A stretch of 64,000 bases of DNA from Glutamicibacter sp002979865 (lineage in GTDB: Bacteria > Actinomycetota > Actinomycetes > Actinomycetales > Micrococcaceae): positions 992,001 to 1,056,000 of the forward strand of contig NZ_CP188297.1 of the NCBI RefSeq assembly GCF_050030965.1, given 5' to 3'. This document shows, in pieces, positions 58,812-64,000 of this stretch. The first letter of the stretch is position 1. Each line of letters begins with the position of its first letter. The notes beneath the pieces were generated by a model that was not told the DNA's origin, made no database searches, and saw nothing but the letters and a program-made list of their open reading frames with translations. The position numbers and the translations under genes were made by a program.

Positions 58812-59698
58812 TAGCCCTTTACAGCTCCTGCCATAATTCCGGATACAAGTTGTTTGCCTGCAAGTATGAAGAGCACCAGCAGCGGGATCGTGGCCAGCAG
58901 GGCCCCGGTCATCACGATGGTGTAGTCAACGTATCGGGCAGACTGCAGTTGGCTCAACGCCACCTGCAAGGTTGGGTTCTGCGGTGCCACCAGCATGGGC
59001 CACAGGTAGTCGGTCCAGGCGGTCATGAAGGTGAACAGCGACAGGATCGCCATCGCCGGGCGAGCCGCTGGAACCCCGACATGCCAGAAGGTGCCGATCA
59101 TGGAGGCGCCATCCACGCGGGCGGCCTCGATCAGTTCATCGGGGATGTTCTCCACCAGGTACTGGCGCATGAAGAATACGCCGAAGGCAGTGACCAGGGT
59201 CGGGATGATGATGGCTCCCAGCGAGCCGGTCCAGCCGAATTGCTTCATCATCATGAACATCGGGATGATGCCCAGCTGGGTGGGCACGGCCAAGGTCGCG
59301 ATCACGAAGACCAGCAGGCCCTGGCGTCCGCGGAAGCGCAATTTGGCGAAAGCGTAGCCTGCCAGGGTGGAGAAGGAAACCACCGAGAAGGTGATTACCG
59401 AGGAGACGATGATGCTGTTGCCCAGGGCCGCCCAGAAATCGACGGAGTCCAGGACTTCGGCGACATTGGTCCAGAACTGGCCGCCAGGCAGCAGCGGCGG
59501 GTACGCCGAGGCGAACACCGCACCGGTGGAGGAACCGATGACGAACGAATACCACAGCGGGTAGGTGCTGCCAATGAGGAAGGCCAGCAGGATTCCGTAG
59601 GTGAGGAAGCCAGGACGGCGGTCCATGGAGAAGTTCTTGCCGCGGCGCTGGGGCGCACGGACCTGGCGCGCGGGGCGTTCCACTGTTGCATTACTCAT
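58811..59698 (-). CDS. ABC sugar permease, MalG/CebG type
   Basis: About 295 residues with six membrane helices. The EAA loop reads IEAARVDGASMIGTFWHVGVPAARP, the contact site for the ATPase. It is one half of the transmembrane channel. ATG 59698 overlaps the end of the previous permease gene by eight bases (ATGAGTAA). No ATPase gene lies in the cluster, so the transporter likely borrows a shared MsiK-type ATPase from elsewhere in the genome, as in Streptomyces. Confidence 0.92.
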   Translation of the reverse strand: MSNATVERPARQVRAPQRRGKNFSMDRRPGFLTYGILLAFLIGSTYPLWYSFVIGSSTGAVFASAYPPLLPGGQFWTNVAEVLDSVDFWAALGNSIIVSSVITFSVVSFSTLAGYAFAKLRFRGRQGLLVFVIATLAVPTQLGIIPMFMMMKQFGWTGSLGAIIIPTLVTAFGVFFMRQYLVENIPDELIEAARVDGASMIGTFWHVGVPAARPAMAILSLFTFMTAWTDYLWPMLVAPQNPTLQVALSQLQSARYVDYTIVMTGALLATIPLLVLFILAGKQLVSGIMAGAVKG

Positions 59699-60854
59699 TT
59701 GCTGCACTTCCGCTCTGCGTTCCGTTGGCCGGCTTTGCTGCTTTGGCTTGGGCTCGGGCAGCTGCCCGACGTGCCGCTCGGGTTCGGCCAGTGTTGCCGG
59801 CGCCCTTCTTGTCGGCCGAGGAAGCGATGGATCCGGAGATCAGGAAATTGATCACGCCGATCACGATGATGATCAGGAAGAGGATCCAGGCCACGGCCGA
59901 GGCGCGTCCGAAGTCCCCGCGATTGAAGGCCAGGTCCCAGAGGTAGAGCACCGTGGTCTGGTACTGGCGGTCCGGGCCGCCTGGAACCGAGCTGCTGGGG
60001 TTGAACAGCTTGGGTTCGGTGAAGATCTGCAGGCCGCCGATGGTGGCAGTGATGATCACGAAGATCATCGTGGGGCGGATGCTGGGCAAGGTAATCGAGA
60101 AGAAGCGGCGGATCACGCCGGCGCCGTCGATGGCCGCCGATTCATGCAGTTCGCGTGGCACCGCCTGCATGGCTGCCAGCAGGATCAGCGCGTTGTAGCC
60201 GGTCCAGCGCCAGTTCACCATGGTCGCAATAGCCATATGCGACGGGAAGACCTCGGTCTTCCACGCGATCGGGTCGATATTCACGGCGGCCAGCAGGTTG
60301 TTCAGCACGCCATACTGCTCGTCGAATGCCGAGGAGAAAATCAGTGTGACGGCCACCGGCGTGACCACGTAGGGAACCAGCACGCTCATGCGCCAGAAGG
60401 TCTTGGCGCGGATGTTCTGGTCCAGCATGGCCGCGATGAACGTCGCGATCACCAATTGCGGGATGGCCGAAAGCAGGAAGATGCTGAAGGTATTGAACAG
60501 GGAATTCCAGAACAGCGGAGAGGTCAGTTCGGCTTTGTAGTTTTCCAGGCCGATCCAGGCTCCTGCTCCGCCGAGCAGATCCCAGTCATTGATCGAGACG
60601 ACGAACGTGTAGATCAGGGGGAACAGGCCCACCAGGCCGAAGAGGATGAAGAATGGCGAGATGTAGAGGTATGGGGAGTACTTGAAATCCCACCGCCCGC
60701 GAAGGTGCCGGCGGCGCGTCCTGCGCTCGTCCCTGGTCTCGGCCGGCGTATCCCCGGCCGGAGCATTGTTCCCCTTGTTCCAACGCTGGGGCTGCGGACT
60801 GGGCGCGCTGGCGTCCCGGTCTTGTTCCGGGGCATCGTGTGTTGTGGTGCTCAT
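59691..60854 (-). CDS. ABC sugar permease, MalF/CebF type
   Basis: About 387 residues. A long hydrophilic N-terminus (about 60 residues, Arg-rich at RDERRTRRRHLRGRW) precedes six helices; a Lys/Arg/Ala-rich tail ends the protein. EAA loop: HESAAIDGAGVIRRFFSITLPSIRP. Start ATG 60854 or 60863; AGGAAAG is only three bases from the latter, so I favour the former. Pairs with the downstream permease. Confidence 0.9.
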   Translation of the reverse strand: MSTTTHDAPEQDRDASAPSPQPQRWNKGNNAPAGDTPAETRDERRTRRRHLRGRWDFKYSPYLYISPFFILFGLVGLFPLIYTFVVSINDWDLLGGAGAWIGLENYKAELTSPLFWNSLFNTFSIFLLSAIPQLVIATFIAAMLDQNIRAKTFWRMSVLVPYVVTPVAVTLIFSSAFDEQYGVLNNLLAAVNIDPIAWKTEVFPSHMAIATMVNWRWTGYNALILLAAMQAVPRELHESAAIDGAGVIRRFFSITLPSIRPTMIFVIITATIGGLQIFTEPKLFNPSSSVPGGPDRQYQTTVLYLWDLAFNRGDFGRASAVAWILFLIIIVIGVINFLISGSIASSADKKGAGNTGRTRAARRAAARAQAKAAKPANGTQSGSAANE

Positions 60855-60950
60855 CAGTGGCATCTTTCCTGCTGCAGTAGCTGTCCAGGCATGGGCCGCA
60901 ACCTCGTTGCGTGCCGCGGCCCTTGCCTGGATTCGAAGCGGGCTACGGGA

Positions 60951-62279
60951 TTACTTGATTTCCAGTTCCTGCAGGGTCGAGAGGGCCTTGTTCCAGGCGG
61001 TCTCGCTGTCGCTGCCAGCATCGATCGCCTTGATAGCCGGGCCGAAGACCTGCTCCTGGATCACCGAATCCTGCGGGCCCTTGTACTGGGCCTGGACGCC
61101 GTTGGCGCGGTTGCCCAGGATTTCGCCCACCGGTGCGTTATTGAAGAATTCGCTCATCTCATTCGCGCCGGTCACTGCCTCGGACTTCTGCGCTTCCAGG
61201 TTCGAAGGGAACGTGCCGGCTTCCTCGAATGAGGTCGCCTGCGACGATGCGCTGGTCAGGTACTGGGCGAGCTTCGCAGCCTCGGCCGGGTGCTCGGAGG
61301 TGGTCGGCACGGTCAGGAACGAGCCGCCCCAGTTGGCCGCGCCGCCCGGGAAGACATCTGCGAAGTCCCAGCCTGCGCTGGAGTCTCCGCCGGCACCCTC
61401 AACCTGGCCCTTGACCGTGCCAAGCATCCAGCCCGGGCAAGGCATGACGGCGAAGGAACCGTCAACGAAGGCCTGGCCCTTGCCCCAGTCCCACTGGGTC
61501 TGGTTGGCCGACAGCCCCTTGGACGCAGCATCGGAGAGCAGGTCCCAGCGCTCGCGCAGTTCGGCGTTGCCCTCGATATTCAGTGATCCGTCAGCCTTGT
61601 AGTAGCCCTCGTCGAGCTGATTGACCATGGAATTCCAGACGAAACCGGACTGGTCGTAGAAGGCCTTGTCGGTCTTCTTCACATACTCGTTGCCTGCCTT
61701 GAAGAAGTCTTCCCAGGTTGCGTCGTCGCCACCGAGCAACTCGGCAACTTCTTCGCGCTCGCTGGGCATGCCAGCGTCCTTGAACAGCTTGGCATTGAAG
61801 CAGATGCCCATCGGCCCAATGTCCGTACCGTAGCCAATGACGCGGCCTTCTGGGTCGGTGGCCTGCTTGACCTTCCAGTCAACCCAATCCCCCGCTACCT
61901 CATTGGCACCGAACTCGCGCAGATCGGTGAAGGAATCTGCAACCGACATCACCTGGCCCAGCCAGCCTTCTTCCACTGCTTGGACATCTGGCAGGCCGGC
62001 ACCCGCAGCCTGCTTGGTCTTCCAGTCGGTCAACGCGTTGCCACCGGTGTCGATGTTGGTGGCCTCGATGGTGATTCCAGGGTTTTCCTTCTGGTACTTC
62101 TCGTACAGCGGGTCCAGTCCCTGGGTGCCGAAGGTCGTCACGGTCAGCGTGACCGGGTTATCAGCCGAGGCCGGCTGGGCATCCTTGCTTGCGTCGGCTG
62201 CGCAGCCGGTTGCTACCAGGGCGATGCTTCCGGCAACGGCCGTGGCCAGTGCCAGTGGGGATTTGCGTGAGGGTTTCAC
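60951..62279 (-). CDS. sugar-binding lipoprotein of the ABC system (CebE-like)
   Basis: 442 residues. Signal peptide with lipobox VATGC, Cys26. The mature part is a cluster-B solute-binding protein (LTVTTFGTQGLDPLYEKYQKENPGITIE; many surface Trp/Tyr residues such as WLGQV, WDWGKGQ and GWDFADVFPGG that stack on sugars). It captures cello-oligosaccharides or another beta-glucoside at the cell surface. GTG 62279 with GGAG upstream. The first gene of the operon; two operators precede it. Confidence 0.92.
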   Translation of the reverse strand: MKPSRKSPLALATAVAGSIALVATGCAADASKDAQPASADNPVTLTVTTFGTQGLDPLYEKYQKENPGITIEATNIDTGGNALTDWKTKQAAGAGLPDVQAVEEGWLGQVMSVADSFTDLREFGANEVAGDWVDWKVKQATDPEGRVIGYGTDIGPMGICFNAKLFKDAGMPSEREEVAELLGGDDATWEDFFKAGNEYVKKTDKAFYDQSGFVWNSMVNQLDEGYYKADGSLNIEGNAELRERWDLLSDAASKGLSANQTQWDWGKGQAFVDGSFAVMPCPGWMLGTVKGQVEGAGGDSSAGWDFADVFPGGAANWGGSFLTVPTTSEHPAEAAKLAQYLTSASSQATSFEEAGTFPSNLEAQKSEAVTGANEMSEFFNNAPVGEILGNRANGVQAQYKGPQDSVIQEQVFGPAIKAIDAGSDSETAWNKALSTLQELEIK

Positions 62280-62329
62280 GGTGACTCCATTTCGGATATG
62301 AATCGTGCGAGCGGGCGAGCGCCAACAAG

Positions 62330-62347
62330 TTTGAGAGCGCTCTCAAA
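62330..62347. promoter_or_regulatory. LacI-type operator 1
   Basis: TTTGAGAGCGCTCTCAAA, an 18-bp perfect palindrome, 51 bp before the binding-protein gene. The GAGCGCTC core is that of CebR-like and other LacI operators. Confidence 0.85.
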
Positions 62348-62417
62348 ATACGGCAAAAAAGAAAATTCCTGCGATTTCCTGGATGCCTGAAACGATGAAA
62401 GCGACTCTGCCAAACAT

Positions 62418-62437
62418 TTTGTGAGCGCTCTCACAAA
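62418..62437. promoter_or_regulatory. LacI-type operator 2
   Basis: TTTGTGAGCGCTCTCACAAA shares the GAGCGCTC core. Core centres of the two sites are 88 bp apart, which would permit looping or a block of RNA polymerase. Confidence 0.8.
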
Positions 62438-62549
62438 TCTTCTCCAACAATTCTCCACGATGGAAGTTTTCTGTCAAGCCTTTTCCCCCAAAGAATTCTC
62501 CGCCCCGCAGCCAGCACCCCTTTGGGTTCCCCAAAGCGGGTTAAAAGAA

Positions 62550-62591
62550 GGTGGCCAGGCGTTCTTCAGGGAAGAAGAGCGCCCGGCCACC
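62550..62591 (-). terminator. terminator of the nuclease gene
   Basis: GGTGGCC-GGCG arms pair across a loop rich in GAAGAA. It lies just beyond the stop of the nuclease gene. Confidence 0.75.
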
Positions 62592-62607
62592 GCGCAGGCG
62601 GGAAAAG

Positions 62608-64000
62608 TCAGTTTTTCTTATCCAGCTGCAGTCCGACGAGCACCGGGTCGTGATCCGAGGAACGGTACTGGTCAGCCGCGAACAGGTTAGTGATGTTGTT
62701 GTTGTAGCGGCTGTATTCGTAGCCCACGGATTCAAGGGCGTTGATGTTCCAGATGTCTTCTCCAGTCACCTTGCCCGCCAGCTTCTCCGAAGCGAAGATG
62801 TGGTCCAGCGAGCCCACCAAGCCGTCGTAGAGGTAGCTCTGGGAATCGGCTGCGGCGCGCAGGTCCACGTACCCGGCTTCAACCAGAACCTGCATCGGAT
62901 CTTCAGCCGAATAGGAGTTGAAATCCCCCGCCAGCAGCACCTGGTCGGTATTGCGCGATTTCTTCAGCTCGTCCGCGAAGCCAACCAGCGCTTCCGCTTG
63001 GCCGACACGGGCTTCGTTCCAAGCGCCCTGGCCATCGCCGCTGTCGGCATTGCCCGATCCATCAGCAGGATCCGAGCCCTTGGACTTGAAGTGGTTGGCA
63101 ACGACCAGGAAGCGGGTGTTCTGGTTTCCGCCAACACGCTGGAAAGCCTGGGCCAATGGATCCCGGGCGTTCACGAATGCTGGATCGTCGAGGATGACCG
63201 ACTCGTCGATGGGCTTCACGGCCTTGTCGCGGTAGATGATCGCGGTGCGGATAACATCTTCGTCAGCGGGCACAACGGACGGGGTCGGGACATAGCTCCA
63301 AACCTTCTGGCCAGCTTCCTGGTTCAACTCGTTGACCAAGTGAGCCAGGGCGGCATCGCGGTTCTGTCCGAAGCGTGCCGAGTTCTCGATTTCTTCCAGG
63401 ACCACCACGTCTGCGGTGAACTTGCCCAGTGCGGCAACGATCTTGGACTGCTGGCGCTCAAAGCTTTCAGCGGTCGCCGCGCCGCGCGCATCGCAACCAC
63501 CGCGGACATTGATTGGATTGCCCTCGCGGTCGGTGTAGTACGAGCACCCATCGAGCATGTCGCCGGTAGTGGTGAAGTAGTTCAGCACGTTGAAGCTGCC
63601 AACGCTGACATTGCCGCCCACCTCTTGCGGAGCGTCGTTGTCGACCTGCTCGAAGTTCACGGCGATATCGGCATCATCGGCGCCGACCACCTGGCCCTGC
63701 GGCTGCAAACGCCACATATCGTAGCGGTAGTCCAAAATGACCGGTGCGATGAAGGATGCGTCAGCGCCCACGGTGACGCGCTGCTGCGCGTCGATGTACG
63801 GCAGGGCGATCTGCTTGTTCTTGCTGGTGGAGAAGTTCAGCGTGGCCCCGTCATCGACCACGATCGAGCGCTGCTCGTTTTCCGCCGCGAGAGCCTTGGC
63901 CTGGGCACTGCCCGGCTTGAAGACATCGGTTGGCTGGCGCAGCAGCCGTTCGCCGGGCAGGATCTCGCTGGTGCCCATGGCCAGGCTCAGCTCGCCGTAC
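62608..64000 (-). CDS. ExeM/NucH-type secreted endonuclease, 5' part beyond the window
   Basis: At least 463 residues; the frame is open at the right edge, so the signal peptide and N-terminal domain are missing. A strand-rich domain ends near YDMWRLQPQG, then the endonuclease/exonuclease/phosphatase fold begins: GSFNVLNYF, VLEEIENS, VVANHFKSKGSD, LLAGDFNSYSAEDP and the final SSDHDPVLVGL, containing the metal and catalytic residues. Such proteins degrade extracellular DNA, for nutrients or biofilm turnover. LAMGTSEILPGERLLRQPTDVF just inside the edge is typical for ExeM. Confidence 0.9.
   Translation of the reverse strand, partial: YGELSLAMGTSEILPGERLLRQPTDVFKPGSAQAKALAAENEQRSIVVDDGATLNFSTSKNKQIALPYIDAQQRVTVGADASFIAPVILDYRYDMWRLQPQGQVVGADDADIAVNFEQVDNDAPQEVGGNVSVGSFNVLNYFTTTGDMLDGCSYYTDREGNPINVRGGCDARGAATAESFERQQSKIVAALGKFTADVVVLEEIENSARFGQNRDAALAHLVNELNQEAGQKVWSYVPTPSVVPADEDVIRTAIIYRDKAVKPIDESVILDDPAFVNARDPLAQAFQRVGGNQNTRFLVVANHFKSKGSDPADGSGNADSGDGQGAWNEARVGQAEALVGFADELKKSRNTDQVLLAGDFNSYSAEDPMQVLVEAGYVDLRAAADSQSYLYDGLVGSLDHIFASEKLAGKVTGEDIWNINALESVGYEYSRYNNNITNLFAADQYRSSDHDPVLVGLQLDKKN

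Larger units (their letters stand above)
62280..62607. other. regulatory region of the sugar operon
   Basis: It holds the two operators and the terminator of the nuclease gene. A promoter on the minus strand must lie between 62330 and 62440; TTGGCA near 62405 is a -35 candidate but the -10 is poor. Confidence 0.6.

Overview
The window is a stretch of chromosome from a high-GC Gram-positive actinobacterium. The rRNA sequence, the rRNA spacer without tRNA genes, and the gene set (CarD, LpqE-like lipoprotein, fused IspDF, SenX3/RegX3, GTP-dependent PEP carboxykinase, CebEFG-type sugar uptake) point to the Micrococcaceae, Arthrobacter in the broad sense and possibly Glutamicibacter. The genus is my inference; no database search was possible.

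Positions 1-15,100 are dominated by two ribosomal RNA operons, both on the minus strand. The first is cut by the left edge (16S and the 5' part of 23S remain). The second is complete (16S, 23S, 5S). They form a direct repeat of about 3.3 kb with a period of 11,669 bases. Their tandem promoters lie in unrelated upstream DNA. Between them sit a GtrA-like membrane protein, a 23-copy 9-bp minisatellite, three tRNA genes (Glu, Gln, Pro), a GlcD-type FAD oxidase, an amino-acid permease and about 0.9 kb without a convincing gene.

From 15,280 to 31,500 lies conserved core DNA. In order it holds rlmB-cysS-ispDF-carD (minus strand, the same order I recall from Mycobacterium), a divergent LpqE-like lipoprotein, senX3-regX3 divergent from phoU with a PHO-box-like repeat between them, a DUF4193 zinc-ribbon gene, gpmA, a DUF2516 membrane protein, a trans-sulfuration PLP enzyme, tmk-holB, a secreted TAP-type peptidase lipoprotein, tRNA-Thr and a DUF2071 gene. 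From 31,500 to 40,900 follow an aldo/keto reductase, the pyruvate transporter pair cstA-ybdD, a quinone oxidoreductase, tRNA-Ser(UGA), a large FAD/NAD(P)-binding protein and an S9 oligopeptidase.

At 40,968 a tRNA-Ser(GCU) gene is followed directly by a tyrosine integrase and about 3 kb of small lipoprotein and membrane-protein genes, the last of them AT-rich. This is the only clearly accessory segment and looks like a small tRNA-associated island. Core DNA resumes with a membrane-anchored protein, a RecQ helicase carrying a phosphoribosyltransferase-like tail, phosphomannomutase, an NsrR-like Rrf2 regulator with a flavohaemoglobin (nitric oxide defence), a PadR regulator with an alpha/beta hydrolase, and pckG with a Crp-type site upstream.

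From 55,300 to the right edge are two near-identical tRNA-Arg units around a GNAT acetyltransferase, a cellobiose-type utilisation cluster (LacI regulator, GH1 beta-glucosidase, two ABC permeases, binding protein, two LacI-type operators), and a secreted ExeM/NucH-like nuclease cut by the window end. I found no CRISPR array, no transposase and no recognisable defence system. The most interesting items are the tandem rRNA architecture, the integrase island, the RecQ fusion and the regulatory sites.
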